Positions 40,901 to 50,066 of a stretch of 64,000 bases of DNA are shown piece by piece. The notes beneath the pieces were generated by a model, which was not told the DNA's origin, searched no databases, and saw nothing but the letters and a program-made list of their open reading frames with translations. The stretch covers positions 17,350-81,349 of the forward strand of contig NZ_FNCY01000009.1 in NCBI RefSeq assembly GCF_900099695.1. Direction: 5' to 3'. Source of the DNA: Propionivibrio dicarboxylicus (GTDB lineage: Bacteria > Pseudomonadota > Gammaproteobacteria > Burkholderiales > Rhodocyclaceae). Position 1 is the stretch's first letter, and each line of letters begins with the position of its first letter. Made by a program: the position numbers and the translations under genes.

Positions 40901-41914
40901 CACCTGGCGCCCTTTGACCGACACCATCTCTTTGTCCAGCTGCACGGAAATCCGGCCCGACAGGCGCGTCAGATCGAGCGAGGGCAGGTTCTGCGCCAGG
41001 CGGATACTGGCATCCTGCAAGGCGAGGTCGGCGGTGAGTTCGCGCACGGCGCCATCGTCGACCCCGAGCCAGGCACGCAAGGCGCCACGCCCGTGCGGCA
41101 GCGCGAAGGGGTAATCAATCCACTGCCGCCACACCGCCAGATCGATGTCGTCGATCTGCGCGAACATGGTTCCCGTCCAGTCCTCGCGGTCGTCGAGATC
41201 GCTGCCGCGCAAATCGCCGCGCACATCGATCGGGGAGGCCAGTTCGGCCGGCGGACGCGCAGTAAGACCAAAACGGTGGCTGCGACCGAAATTGTCGAGC
41301 GCAAAATTGAGCGCTTCGAGACGCAAGGGCGGTGCCTGGCGCAGCGCATCCTCCCAAACCAGCGTTGCATCGTCGATCCGGATCTTGCGCAAACCGAGAA
41401 TCCAGTCCGAGACATCGACGCTGTCGCCCCCGGAACTCAAGGGAATACCGGCAATGAAAAGCTGGCCGCTCGCGTCGCGGCGCAGATTGAGGGTCGGCGA
41501 ATTGATCCGCAGCAGACGCAAACGCACCTTGCCGCGCGGCACCGACCACCACGAGAGAATCGCCTCGATACGAGAAAACGCCAGCGCCGGACGACCGGCA
41601 GCATCCTTGACCTGAACGTCGAACAGGCTCAAATCGGGATTGATGCCGGACCAGCTCGCTTCGATGCGCCCGATGCTGACCGACTGACCGAGCCCCTGGC
41701 TCACCAGGCCCTCGATCAAGGGTCGATGCTGCTCGATATTCGGCAGGATGCTGTAGCGCAGGGCCAGCACCGCCACGATGAAAGCGAAATACAGGCCGCC
41801 GAACCCCCATGCCGCGGCCTTGAGCAGCCGACGAGCCCACGGGTGTGAGAGCAACGAGCACATGCGCGACAACGGCCGGCCCGACGCCGTTTGCGTCAGA
41901 TCGGACACGGTCAT
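37916..41914 (-). CDS. yhdP: YhdP family AsmA-like envelope protein
   Basis: Very large (1332 residues) inner-membrane-anchored AsmA-clan protein. E. coli YhdP helps move phospholipid to the outer membrane, and long beta-rich bridge-like proteins of this type span the periplasm. One membrane segment lies at about 33-55, followed by long repetitive beta-strand sequence and a C-terminal DUF3971/AsmA region with VGVATYLAHKVLQNPLNQMF and FDYFVTGTWADPKV. The ATG at 41914 has GAGGG upstream; a TTG at 41944 is in frame but less likely. The gene heads the yhdP-nitrilase-tldD unit. Confidence 0.93.
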   Translation of the reverse strand: MTVSDLTQTASGRPLSRMCSLLSHPWARRLLKAAAWGFGGLYFAFIVAVLALRYSILPNIEQHRPLIEGLVSQGLGQSVSIGRIEASWSGINPDLSLFDVQVKDAAGRPALAFSRIEAILSWWSVPRGKVRLRLLRINSPTLNLRRDASGQLFIAGIPLSSGGDSVDVSDWILGLRKIRIDDATLVWEDALRQAPPLRLEALNFALDNFGRSHRFGLTARPPAELASPIDVRGDLRGSDLDDREDWTGTMFAQIDDIDLAVWRQWIDYPFALPHGRGALRAWLGVDDGAVRELTADLALQDASIRLAQNLPSLDLTRLSGRISVQLDKEMVSVKGRQVALETRPEFHGKQAPEPIRVEPTDFSVDWQMAAEGGLGAGKASASRLDLTALGRLAERMPIDAQTRTLLGDYAPTGRVADLSVRWRGNAERLQTYSLKARFDGMGLKANGYFPGFTGVSGALDASETGGNVTIQSERSSIDLPTVFPSSRIDFDALNVRAQWKIGKNGLEAELARVEFAGPDAAGTAQGRYRNSGEGPGTIDLTASLTRADARAVWRYMPRVVGDATRHWLRDSLLSGRASEAKLTLKGDLEDFPFVDKSKGLFLVTVKAEDVDLDYGDGWPKLSSIYGNLRFEGKSMVVDAQRGSILGAKLSRTRAEIPDLDAQDPIILVKGQADGATSEFLKFIDQSPVAERIDRFTDTMQAVGNGHLDLSLKIPLDEKKLGEAKIDGAYRFQNNEVTVDTALPPLRQVNGSVQFSGSDLRIPEINANLFGGPLKIRGGLQKDGRVVIAAQGAVNIEALRKQGDTALLSRLSGTTNYRGEVHINKRNADLIIDSNLVGLASTLPAPFAKTAAESLPLHFEKRLLQTAPVRRGQRPVRDDGVVRDQLSASLGQNLSLQLIRRKQAEGFVVERGGIGVGRAQSLPESGVALGVTLPQLDLDAWRAALRSGAKGAGAASGASFVPDTINIRTPDLVFSGRRLKDVDLSAQVAGELWRLRLNARQISGDLQWNGSGRGKLTARLKQFVIDSAMGDEPETDADDPVRELPGLDVIAEDFQLGSRRFGRLELLASNEGGVWKLGRIQMSNPHAVFAGSGQWVTTNGKNQTELDFKVNSTDVGALLERLGFPGAIRSATARLEGRLGWKGSPVAFDYNSLDGEFNLEAAKGQFLKIDPGAGKLVSLISLQSLPRRITLDFRDIFSEGLAFDAINAKLAVRRGVMSTDRLQIDSTAARIVMRGEVDLKHETQRLNVNVQPEIGSTAALGIALVHPVVGVATYLAHKVLQNPLNQMFGFDYFVTGTWADPKVEKQSTLHAPGAAPRLPGIPSSGALNEPSAK

Positions 41915-42061
41915 GCCCTCACTGCCACCATGAGGCTTTGCCAATTATCGTCAAGCGTCACTAGAATGTCGCAAAAATGAACTCATCCAGGACGCCATTG
42001 TAACGGCTTTGCCCGCCCTCGCCACGCACGCCAGGAAAACGGCTCACCGACAGCCCCCCCC

Positions 42062-44800
42062 ATGACCGACTCGACTCTCTCCGCCGCCCCGCCCGAATGG
42101 CAACCCGCCCTCGCGCACAGCTTCTATCTCCGCCAGGTGCTCGACACCCGACCCGAACTCGTCAGCTGGCTGCTCGAGCACTGGCAGGCGCCCGTCGACG
42201 CGGCGACGATGCAGGCATTCCTCGACACGTCCCCGCCATCCGACGACGAAAGCCTGAAGCGCGTGCTACGCCAGCTGCGCCAGCGCGTCATGGCGGCGCT
42301 GATCGTACGCGACCTCGCCGGCCGCGCGCCGCTCGCCGAAGTCGTCGAAACAATGACGCAACTGGCCGACATCACGACCAACGCGGCACTCGACTTCCTC
42401 CACCGCCAACTCGTCGCAACGTTCGGCGAACCGCTCGACAAGCAAGGACAAGCGCAGCGACTGCTGGTCATCGGCATGGGCAAGCTCGGCGGGCGCGAAC
42501 TCAACGTCTCGTCCGACGTCGATTACATCTTCATCTATCCGGAAGACGGCGAGACGGCCGGACCGGCCGGCGGCGGACGGCGCATCGAGGTCTACGATTT
42601 CTTCAATCGCCTCGGCAAGCGGCTGATCGCAACGATCGACGACATCACCGGCGACGGCCAGGTCTTCCGCGTCGACATGCGTCTGCGTCCGAACGGCGAC
42701 TCCGGGCCGCTCGTCTGCTCGCTCGTTTCGCTCGAAAACTACCTGATCACCCAGGGCCGCGAATGGGAACGCTACGCCTGGATCAAGGCCCGGGTCATGA
42801 ACGCCGGCGACAACCTGCAGCCGGCCTGGGTCACCGCGCTCGACAAGATCGCCCGCCCGTTCATCTTCCGCAAGTACCTCGACTTCGGCGCGATCAACGC
42901 CATGCGCGACCTGCATGCCCAGATCCGTCGCGAAGTCGCGCGCAAGGACAAGATCGACCATATCAAGCTCGGCCCGGGCGGCATCCGCGAGATCGAATTC
43001 ATCGCGCAGGTCTTCCAGCTGATTCGCGGCGGGCGGGAAAGCAGCCTGCAGGTGCGTCCGACGCTCAAGGTCCTGGCCCAACTGGTCCAGCGGCAGCTGA
43101 TCCCGGCCGACCATGCACAGGAACTGACCGAGGCCTACCACTTCCTGCGCACGCTCGAACACCGACTGCAGTACGTCAATGATGCGCAGACGCACATGCT
43201 GCCGACCGGCACCGCAGAACGGCAGCAAATCGCCGTGTCGATGGGCTTTGCCGACTGGCCCGCCTTCGCCGCTGTGCTCGAAGCGCACCGGCAACGCGTC
43301 GCCCGGCATTTCGAGGCGATCTTCTCCGACCCGGAAGAAGGCGTACATCCGCTCACCGGCCTGTGGCTCGAACAGATGGACAGCGACGACGCCCTCGAAG
43401 CCGTCTCCGAACTCGGCTTCCGCCAGGCAAAGGCGATGATCGAGCGTCTGCAAGCATTCCGTCAGAGTGCCAAGTATCAGCAATTGCCGGCCCAGAACCG
43501 CGAGCGTCTCGACATGCTCGGCCCGCGCCTGATCGAAGCCGCGGCGGCGACCAAGACGCCGGACGCCACCTGGCAACGCGGACTGGCGTTCCTCGAAACC
43601 GTCAGCCGTCGCGGCGCCTATCTCGCGCTGATGCAGCAGTACCCTCAGGCCCTCGGCAAACTCGCCGAAATCGTCGGCAGTTCGGCCTGGGCCGCCACCT
43701 ACCTGACACGCCACCCGATCCTGCTCGACGAAGTCCTCGATCCGCGCCTCTACGACATCGCCACCGATGCGACCGGCTTCCGTGACGGCATGCGCCAGCG
43801 GCTGTCCGAAGTCGTCGGCGACACCGAGCGCGAAATGGACATCATGCGCGAGGAGCACCATGCACAGGTCTTCCGCCTGCTGGCCCAGGACATCGCCGGC
43901 CTGCAGACGCTCGAACGGCTGGCCGACCATCTCACCGAACTCGCCGACATCGTCGTCCAGACAACGCTCGACCTTTGCTGGGAACGCCTGCGCCAACGCC
44001 ATCCTCAGCCGGCGTGTGCACCGAAATTCGCGGTCATCGCCTACGGCAAACTCGGCGGCAAGGAGCTTGGCTACGGCTCGGATCTCGACCTCGTGTTGCT
44101 GCACGACGATTCTGAATCCTGCGCCGGCGAACTCTATGCCCGCCTCGGCCAGCGCATGAGTTCCTGGATGTCGAGCCAGACCTCGGCCGGACAGTTGTTC
44201 GATGTCGACTACCGTCTGCGTCCGAATGGCGACGCCGGCATGCTGGTCAATTCGATCGACGCCTTCCGCAGCTATCTGCTCGAAAAGGCCTGGGTATTCG
44301 AACACCAGGCACTGACGCGGGCACGCTTCTGCGCCGGCGATCCGGCGCTCGGCGCGCGCTTCGAAGCACTGCGCATCGAGATCCTGCGCCAACCGCGCGA
44401 TCTCGCCAAACTGCGCGAAGACGTCCTCGCCATGCGCCAGCGCATGCTCGACGCACACGGCTCGAAAAATCAGGACGTCTTCGACATCAAGCAGGACCCC
44501 GGCGGCCTTATCGATGTCGAATTCATCATCCAGTATCTGATTCTCGGCTACGCCCACGCCCATGAGCGCCTGTGCGGCAACCTCGGCAATATCGCGCTGC
44601 TCGGCATCGCCGCCGATCTTGAGCTGATCCCGCACGAGCTCGCCTGGCCGGTGCGCGACATCTACCGCGAGTATCGCCGCACCCAACACGCTTTCCGACT
44701 CGACGGCATCAGCGGCAGCAAGGTCGACCGCGATGCTTTCACCCGCCAGATCGAAACCGTCCGGGCCTTGTGGACCACCGTTTTCGAGACCAACGACTAA
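42062..44800 (+). CDS. glnE: Bifunctional glutamine synthetase adenylyltransferase/deadenylase
   Basis: Controls glutamine synthetase by adding or removing AMP in response to PII. The 912-residue protein has two nucleotidyltransferase domains. The N-terminal deadenylase core has GMGKLGGRELNVSSDVDYIF (about 138-157) and the C-terminal adenylylase core has AYGKLGGKELGYGSDLDLVL (about 660-680). A shared FRVDMRLRPNGDSGPL / FDVDYRLRPNGDAGML motif occurs in each half. Length matches the family. No clear Shine-Dalgarno is seen before the ATG, which follows a run of C. It is divergent from yhdP. Confidence 0.97.
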   Translation: MTDSTLSAAPPEWQPALAHSFYLRQVLDTRPELVSWLLEHWQAPVDAATMQAFLDTSPPSDDESLKRVLRQLRQRVMAALIVRDLAGRAPLAEVVETMTQLADITTNAALDFLHRQLVATFGEPLDKQGQAQRLLVIGMGKLGGRELNVSSDVDYIFIYPEDGETAGPAGGGRRIEVYDFFNRLGKRLIATIDDITGDGQVFRVDMRLRPNGDSGPLVCSLVSLENYLITQGREWERYAWIKARVMNAGDNLQPAWVTALDKIARPFIFRKYLDFGAINAMRDLHAQIRREVARKDKIDHIKLGPGGIREIEFIAQVFQLIRGGRESSLQVRPTLKVLAQLVQRQLIPADHAQELTEAYHFLRTLEHRLQYVNDAQTHMLPTGTAERQQIAVSMGFADWPAFAAVLEAHRQRVARHFEAIFSDPEEGVHPLTGLWLEQMDSDDALEAVSELGFRQAKAMIERLQAFRQSAKYQQLPAQNRERLDMLGPRLIEAAAATKTPDATWQRGLAFLETVSRRGAYLALMQQYPQALGKLAEIVGSSAWAATYLTRHPILLDEVLDPRLYDIATDATGFRDGMRQRLSEVVGDTEREMDIMREEHHAQVFRLLAQDIAGLQTLERLADHLTELADIVVQTTLDLCWERLRQRHPQPACAPKFAVIAYGKLGGKELGYGSDLDLVLLHDDSESCAGELYARLGQRMSSWMSSQTSAGQLFDVDYRLRPNGDAGMLVNSIDAFRSYLLEKAWVFEHQALTRARFCAGDPALGARFEALRIEILRQPRDLAKLREDVLAMRQRMLDAHGSKNQDVFDIKQDPGGLIDVEFIIQYLILGYAHAHERLCGNLGNIALLGIAADLELIPHELAWPVRDIYREYRRTQHAFRLDGISGSKVDRDAFTRQIETVRALWTTVFETND

Positions 44801-44813
44801 TCAAGGAGTCATG

Positions 44814-45689
44814 ATGCCAACCGCGCAACCCGGAATCCTCGCCGCGCCGCCCGCACACGCGCGCTATCTTTCGTTTTCGCTGTCGAACCCCGACCAGATC
44901 AAGGCCTGTCTCGCCGCGCTGTCCGAGCGCATCGACGGCGAATCCACCGTCATCGGCATCGGCACCTCCATCGCTGCTGCGCTGCACGCCGACCTTCCCG
45001 GACTCAAGCGCTGCCCGGCGATCACGGCGCCCGGACTCTCCATCGAGTTGGCACCGGAGGCGCTCTGGCTCTGGCTGCGCGGCGACGACCGCGGCGAACT
45101 GCTGCACCGCGCGCGCCGACTTGTCAGCATCGCGGCGCCGGCCTTCGCGCTGGAAGAGGTCGTCGACGCCTTCAAGCACCGCGAGGGCCGCGACCTGTCG
45201 GGCTACGAAGACGGTACCGAGAACCCAGAAGGCGAGGCGGCCGATGCCGCCGCCATCGTCGGCGCCGGCGCGCTCGCCGGATCGAGCTTCGTCGCGACGC
45301 AACGCTGGCAGCACGATTTCAACCGTTTCGACGCAATGGCCTCAGCGGCGCAGGACAACGCCATCGGCCGCCGCCAATCCGACAACGAGGAACTCGACGA
45401 CGCTCCCGAATCGGCCCACGTCAAGCGCACCGCGCAGGAAAGCTTCAGCCCCGAGGCCTTCGTGCTGCGCCGTTCGATGCCCTGGGCCGAAGGCATGGCC
45501 GGCGGCCTGATGTTCGTCGCCTTCGGCCGTTCGTTCGATGCCTTCGAAGCGCAACTCAAGCGCATGACCGGCGGCGAGGACGGCATCGTCGATGCACTCT
45601 TCGGCTTCACCCGGCCGGTATCCGGCGCCTACTTCTGGTGCCCGGCTCTCCATGACGGTCGCATCGACCTGACGCCGCTCGGTCTCTGA
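44814..45689 (+). CDS. DyP-type haem peroxidase (YfeX-like)
   Basis: A 291-residue dye-decolourising-type peroxidase using haem and H2O2. It has the GxxDG motif GYEDGTENP (130-138; catalytic Asp133), the haem ligand His202 in AHVKRT, and a following RRSMPW arginine. The ferredoxin-like beta fold halves are recognisable. No signal peptide is present, as in the cytoplasmic YfeX/DyP class B group. AAGGAG precedes two tandem ATGs; the second (44814) has better spacing. It begins 13 bases after glnE and may be cotranscribed. Confidence 0.9.
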   Translation: MPTAQPGILAAPPAHARYLSFSLSNPDQIKACLAALSERIDGESTVIGIGTSIAAALHADLPGLKRCPAITAPGLSIELAPEALWLWLRGDDRGELLHRARRLVSIAAPAFALEEVVDAFKHREGRDLSGYEDGTENPEGEAADAAAIVGAGALAGSSFVATQRWQHDFNRFDAMASAAQDNAIGRRQSDNEELDDAPESAHVKRTAQESFSPEAFVLRRSMPWAEGMAGGLMFVAFGRSFDAFEAQLKRMTGGEDGIVDALFGFTRPVSGAYFWCPALHDGRIDLTPLGL

Positions 45690-45692
45690 CGC

Positions 45693-45718
45693 ACAAAGGG
45701 CGGTGACCCGCCCTTTGT
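45693..45718 (+). terminator. Terminator hairpin after the DyP peroxidase gene
   Basis: ACAAAGGGCGG, loop TGAC, CCGCCCTTTGT gives an 11-bp stem 3 bases past the stop. A T-run (TTGTTTTTT) follows about 6 bases later. It lies between convergent genes and may also serve mscL. Confidence 0.8.
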
Positions 45719-45738
45719 CGCCCTCTTGTTTTTTCCGC

Positions 45739-46164
45739 CTATTTCTTCAGGCTGTCGCGGATCTCCCGCAGCAGCAGCACTTCTTCGGGCGTCGGTGGCG
45801 GCGGCGCCGGCGGCTCAGCCCGCTTCAGACGAATCAGCTGCTTGACCATGATGAAGATGATGAAGGCCAGGATGATGAAATTGACAAGGATGGTAATGAA
45901 ACTGCCATAGGCGAAGACCGGCACCTGCGCCTTGCGCAAAGCATCGAGCGTCATGGCGGTACCCGGCGGCACATTGCCGAGCACCAGAAACATGCCGGAG
46001 AAATCGAGCTTGCCGCCCATGATCCAGGCGATGATCGGCATGATCAGGTCGCCGACGACCGAATCGACGATCTTTCCGAACGCGCCACCGACAATCACGC
46101 CGACCGCCAGATCGACGACATTGCCCCGCATGGCAAAGGCTTTGAACTCCTGTAACAACGTCAT
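45739..46164 (-). CDS. mscL: Large-conductance mechanosensitive channel MscL
   Basis: Homopentameric inner-membrane channel that opens under membrane tension to release solutes during osmotic downshock. The 141-residue protein has the conserved N-terminal [25 protein letters not shown] region (N-terminal helix and pore-lining TM1; core [13 protein letters not shown]), TM2 at about 87-110, and a C-terminal helix after a run of prolines. Length is standard. Single-gene unit between two terminator regions. Confidence 0.97.
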   Translation of the reverse strand: MTLLQEFKAFAMRGNVVDLAVGVIVGGAFGKIVDSVVGDLIMPIIAWIMGGKLDFSGMFLVLGNVPPGTAMTLDALRKAQVPVFAYGSFITILVNFIILAFIIFIMVKQLIRLKRAEPPAPPPPTPEEVLLLREIRDSLKK

Positions 46165-46206
46165 GACACTCTCCTAGATCAACGACAAAAGGCTTTCCCC
46201 GGACGC

Positions 46207-47364
46207 TCAGATCCGCCGCAGCCGCTCGCCGGCCGCCGACAGGGTGCTGTCCTGCTTGGCGAAGCAGAAACGCACGACGCGATCGTCGCGCCCATCCGGA
46301 TAGAAGACCGACACCGGAATCGCCGCCACGCCGACTTCGCGCGTCAGCCATTCGGCAAATTCCCGATCGGGCAAATCGGAGATCGCGTCATAGCGGACCA
46401 GCTGAAAATAGGTGCTGCGACAAGGCAGAAACTCGAAGCGCGAGCCCTGCAACTGCGCCCGGAAAAAATCGCGTTTCTGCTCGTAGAACGCCGCCAAGCC
46501 GAGATAACGGGAGGGATCGGCCATGTATTCGGCGATCCCTGCCTGGCATGGCGTATTGACCGTGAACACATTGAATTGATGCACCTTGCGAAATTCGTTC
46601 ATCAGGGCGGCGGCGCCGAGTACATAACCGATCTTCCAGCCGGTGATGTGATAGGTCTTCCCGAACGACGAAACGACAATGCTGCGCGCCGCCAGATCTT
46701 CGCGGCTGATGACGCTCAGGTGTTTGCCGCCATCGAAAACGATATGCTCATAGACTTCATCGGAAAGAACGACGATATCGGTATCGCGGACGATATCCGC
46801 CAGCGTCGCGAGGTCATCCGCCGTCATCAGGCTGCCGGTCGGATTGTTCGGCGTATTGACGATGATCATCCGGGTGCGCGGCGACACCAGGCGGCGCACG
46901 CTCTCCCAGTCCGGCCGATAGTCTGGAAATAGCAGGGAAGCATAGACCGCCCGGCCACCGACCGTTTCGATCGCAGGCACGTAACTGTCATAGACCGGTG
47001 CGAAGACGATCACCTCGTCGCCGGGACGCACGAACGCCGCGATCGCCGTGAACAGCGCCTGTGTCGCGCCTGCCGTCACCGTAATTTCGGACTCCGGATC
47101 GAAACGAGCGCCGTAAAGGGACTCGACCTTGGCGCCAATGGCATGCCGCAACTCGGGCAGTCCCGCCATCGGCGGATACTGGTTCCTCCCATTCTGCATG
47201 GCCCGCATCGTCGCCTCGAACAAAGCCGGTTCAGCGCTGAAATCGGGAAAACCCTGGGACAGGTTGATCGCGCCGCACTCGGTAGCCAGACGCGACATGA
47301 CGGTAAAAATCGTCGTCCCGACCCACGGCAGCTTGGAATCGATGGCCAATGAAGATGGAATCAT
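46207..47364 (-). CDS. Methionine-type PLP aminotransferase (YbdL/KAT family)
   Basis: A 385-residue fold-type I aminotransferase. It has LSQGFPDF near residue 35, NTPNNPTG, the SDEVYEHI aspartate segment and the PLP lysine in SSFGKTYHITGWKIGY. These motifs match E. coli YbdL and the kynurenine/glutamine aminotransferase group, which prefers methionine and aromatic substrates. The nearby mtnA suggests it may transaminate the keto-acid of methionine, but that is inference. The ATG at 47364 lies in a less GC-rich upstream region; longer in-frame starts look non-coding. Confidence 0.9.
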   Translation of the reverse strand: MIPSSLAIDSKLPWVGTTIFTVMSRLATECGAINLSQGFPDFSAEPALFEATMRAMQNGRNQYPPMAGLPELRHAIGAKVESLYGARFDPESEITVTAGATQALFTAIAAFVRPGDEVIVFAPVYDSYVPAIETVGGRAVYASLLFPDYRPDWESVRRLVSPRTRMIIVNTPNNPTGSLMTADDLATLADIVRDTDIVVLSDEVYEHIVFDGGKHLSVISREDLAARSIVVSSFGKTYHITGWKIGYVLGAAALMNEFRKVHQFNVFTVNTPCQAGIAEYMADPSRYLGLAAFYEQKRDFFRAQLQGSRFEFLPCRSTYFQLVRYDAISDLPDREFAEWLTREVGVAAIPVSVFYPDGRDDRVVRFCFAKQDSTLSAAGERLRRI

Positions 47365-47538
47365 TATGTTTACAGTAAAATAGAGGTATTGGAAGGTAAT
47401 AGTGTATGGGCATGAAATGCGACAGACAAGCGCAATGCCTGCCCAACCGACGCTTCCGTTGTAGCGCGAAAGACGATTCGTCGTTACGATTCGCATAATT
47501 AGCATACTGGGCAGCTACGGGCAGCTACGATCGGACAC

Positions 47539-48273
47539 ATGAGCACCTCGCACACCGAAGACGAAATCGAACGTTGTACGCTGAGCGGACAACGCGAGGT
47601 TCTATTCCAGCTCCGCAATCTGATCAGGCTGAAGGCCCGTGTTTCCGTCACCTTTGACGAGGGACGGCATAGTTTCCTGACCGTTCTCATCGACCTCTCC
47701 GAAACAAAGAAGCTGCTCTACCTCGATGTCGGCGGCAGTCCGGAGACGAACAAAGCCTTCCTGCGCTCCGAACGCTGTCAGTTCTCGGCGATTGTCGATG
47801 GCATCCGTATCCAGTTTTCCGGACGCAGCCCGCAATTGGCCAAACTGGATGGAGAAGAAGTGCTGGCCGTAGCGATCCCGTCCTCACTGCTGCGCCTGCA
47901 ACGCCGCGACGCATTCCGTCTGCAGTTGCCGTCAACCAAGCCCTACCTCTGCCGCTTCTGGCGCAACACGCCGGAAGAACTGGCCCTGCCGATCTACGAT
48001 ATCTCGGTCGGCGGCATTGGCATCCAGCTCGGCGAGGCACCGAAATTCGAAACGATGCAACGCGTCGAGAACTGCTGGCTCGACCTCAGGGAATCCGGCA
48101 CCTTCGCGGTCACGCTCGAAATACGTTACATCAACCATTCCGAAAGCCTGACCAACAAGCCGATCTGGCACCTCGGTTGCAAATTCGTCAACCTGTCGCT
48201 CGCCAACGAGACGCAGATCCAGCGCTTCATGGCCAGGATCGAGGTCGAGCGGCGCGCCCTTTCCGCCGGCTGA
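47539..48273 (+). CDS. ycgR: YcgR-type flagellar brake protein with PilZ domain
   Basis: A 244-residue c-di-GMP effector. It has an N-terminal YcgR domain (about 15-115) and a C-terminal PilZ domain beginning with the c-di-GMP-binding LRLQRRDAFRLQLP motif (RxxxR, about 117-130), followed by DISVGGIGIQLG (DxSxxG). In enterics YcgR binds the flagellar motor when c-di-GMP is high and slows swimming. No flagellar gene lies nearby. A ten-base direct repeat GGGCAGCTAC occurs twice just upstream (47509-47528). Confidence 0.88.
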   Translation: MSTSHTEDEIERCTLSGQREVLFQLRNLIRLKARVSVTFDEGRHSFLTVLIDLSETKKLLYLDVGGSPETNKAFLRSERCQFSAIVDGIRIQFSGRSPQLAKLDGEEVLAVAIPSSLLRLQRRDAFRLQLPSTKPYLCRFWRNTPEELALPIYDISVGGIGIQLGEAPKFETMQRVENCWLDLRESGTFAVTLEIRYINHSESLTNKPIWHLGCKFVNLSLANETQIQRFMARIEVERRALSAG

Positions 48274-48322
48274 CGCCGGCCCGGCAACCGGCGCGCGAAA
48301 TGTCGCGCCCCCCTCCCCGACC

Positions 48323-49411
48323 ATGAACATCAACGACATCCCGACCCGCACACTGCGCGCCGAACCGTCCGGCAATGCCATTGAAATCATCGACCAGACG
48401 GCATTGCCACACCTGTATCGCACGCTTCGTATCGACACCCTCGCCGGCGCAGCGCATGCCATTCGCGCCATGCAGGTGCGCGGCGCGCCGCTGATCGGCG
48501 TCACCGCCGCCTATGGACTTGCGCTGGCGATGCAGAACGATGCTAGCGAAGCGGCGCTCGATGCGGCGCTTCAGTGCCTCGGCGCAACGCGCCCAACGGC
48601 GGTCAACCTCGCCTGGTCGCTGGCACGCATGCAGTCCAGATTGCAGGCACTGCCCCGTGAGCAGCGTGCCCAGGCCGCCTGGACCGAAGCCGGCACAATC
48701 GCCGAGGAGGACGTCGCTCAGTGCCGCCGCATCGGCGAACATGGACTCGCCCGGCTGCGTCCGCTCGCCAAGTCGTCGGCGCCGATGAACGTCATGACGC
48801 ATTGCAATGCCGGCTGGCTGGCGACGGTCGACCATGGCACCGCGCTGGCGCCGGTATACGCCGCTTTCGACGCTGGCATCGACATCCATGTCTGGGTCTC
48901 GGAGACACGGCCGCGCAACCAGGGCCTGCTGACGGCCTGGGAACTCCGCCAGCACGGCGTTCCCCACACGGTCATCGCAGACAATGCCGCCGGCATCCTG
49001 CTGGCCACGCATCAGGTCGACGCCGTCATCGTTGGCGCCGATCGCATCGCCGCCAACGGCGACGTCGCCAACAAGGTCGGCACCTACCTCAAGGCCCTGG
49101 CGGCACGCGAGGCCGGCGTGCCGTTCTGGGTCGCGGCACCACGCTCGACGATCGATTTCGCCTGCCGGGACGGACAAGCCATCCCGATCGAAGCGCGCGA
49201 TGGCGACGAACTCCGGGTCGTCGGCGGGCTTTCCGAGGCCGGGGTCCCGGCAACGATCCGGCAATTGCCGGCGGATGAAGCCGTCGGCAACCCGGCCTTC
49301 GACGTCACGCCCGCCCGCTTCGTCGACGCGATTGTCACCGAGCGCGGATGCTGCGCGGCCAGCCGCGAGGGGCTGACGTCGCTTTACCCCGAGTGCAGCC
49401 ATGCCCGATGA
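48323..49411 (+). CDS. mtnA: S-methyl-5-thioribose-1-phosphate isomerase MtnA
   Basis: Isomerises 5-methylthioribose 1-phosphate to the ribulose form in methylthioadenosine salvage. The 362-residue protein has the catalytic Cys161 in THCNAG and Asp240 in VGADRIAANGDVANKVGTY, with RGAPLIGV early on. It overlaps the following aldolase start by 11 bases, so the two are probably made together. The usual partners mtnB, mtnC and mtnD are not beside it. Confidence 0.95.
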   Translation: MNINDIPTRTLRAEPSGNAIEIIDQTALPHLYRTLRIDTLAGAAHAIRAMQVRGAPLIGVTAAYGLALAMQNDASEAALDAALQCLGATRPTAVNLAWSLARMQSRLQALPREQRAQAAWTEAGTIAEEDVAQCRRIGEHGLARLRPLAKSSAPMNVMTHCNAGWLATVDHGTALAPVYAAFDAGIDIHVWVSETRPRNQGLLTAWELRQHGVPHTVIADNAAGILLATHQVDAVIVGADRIAANGDVANKVGTYLKALAAREAGVPFWVAAPRSTIDFACRDGQAIPIEARDGDELRVVGGLSEAGVPATIRQLPADEAVGNPAFDVTPARFVDAIVTERGCCAASREGLTSLYPECSHAR

Positions 49412-50066
49412 AACACTGACACTACGCCAGCAACTGATCGAAACTGCGCGCCGGATGGCGCCCTGCGGGCTCAACCGCGGCACCGCGGGCAACCTCAGCG
49501 CACGTGTGAGCGAAAACGGGGCAGACGGATTCCTGATCACCCCCACCGGCATGGCCTATGAGGCGCTGACACCGGACGACATCGTCTTCATGCATCTCGA
49601 CGGCAGCTTCGACGGCCTGCGCAAACCCTCGTCGGAGTGGCGCTTTCACCGCGACATCTACGCCCAACGACCGGAAGCAGGCGCCATCCTGCATGCCCAC
49701 TCGCCGTTCGCCACTACGCTCGCCTGCCTGCGCCGTGACATCCCGGCCTTCCATTACATGATCGCTCGTTTCGGCGGCGACAGCCTGCGCTGCGCCGATT
49801 ACGCGACCTTCGGCACCCAGGCGCTGTCGGACGCGGCGCTCGTTGCACTGACCGGGCGCAGCGGCTGCCTGCTCGGCAATCACGGCATGCTCGTGCTCGG
49901 CAAAGACCTGCCGCAGGCCCTCGCACTCGGCGTCGAACTCGAAGAACTGTGCGAGCAATATTGGCGCGCCTGCCAACTCGGTGCGCCGGTCGTCCTCGAC
50001 GCGACCGAAATGGCCGTCGTCCTCGACAAGTTTTCAACCTATGGCCAACAGGAAGCCTCCCGGTGA
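49401..50066 (+). CDS. Class II aldolase, candidate 5-methylthioribulose-1-phosphate aldolase (Ald2-like)
   Basis: A 221-residue zinc aldolase of the fuculose-1-phosphate / AraD class. It has the catalytic Glu79 in PSSEWRFH, metal ligands His98 and His100 in LHAHSP, and His161 in GNHGM. Its overlap with mtnA strongly suggests the substrate is MtnA's product. In Rhodospirillum rubrum and some E. coli such an Ald2 splits it into dihydroxyacetone phosphate and methylthioacetaldehyde. The alternative is the dehydratase MtnB, which belongs to the same superfamily; residue contexts here look more aldolase-like to me, but this is inference. Confidence 0.75.
   Translation: MPDETLTLRQQLIETARRMAPCGLNRGTAGNLSARVSENGADGFLITPTGMAYEALTPDDIVFMHLDGSFDGLRKPSSEWRFHRDIYAQRPEAGAILHAHSPFATTLACLRRDIPAFHYMIARFGGDSLRCADYATFGTQALSDAALVALTGRSGCLLGNHGMLVLGKDLPQALALGVELEELCEQYWRACQLGAPVVLDATEMAVVLDKFSTYGQQEASR

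Noticed and set aside
39452-41848. 798-codon plus-strand frame opposite yhdP
   Set aside because: Its size reflects GC-rich codon bias of yhdP on the other strand; composition is Arg/His-rich noise with no domain.
42266-44689. 807-codon minus-strand frame opposite glnE
   Set aside because: Antisense shadow of a gene with duplicated catalytic domains clearly on the plus strand.
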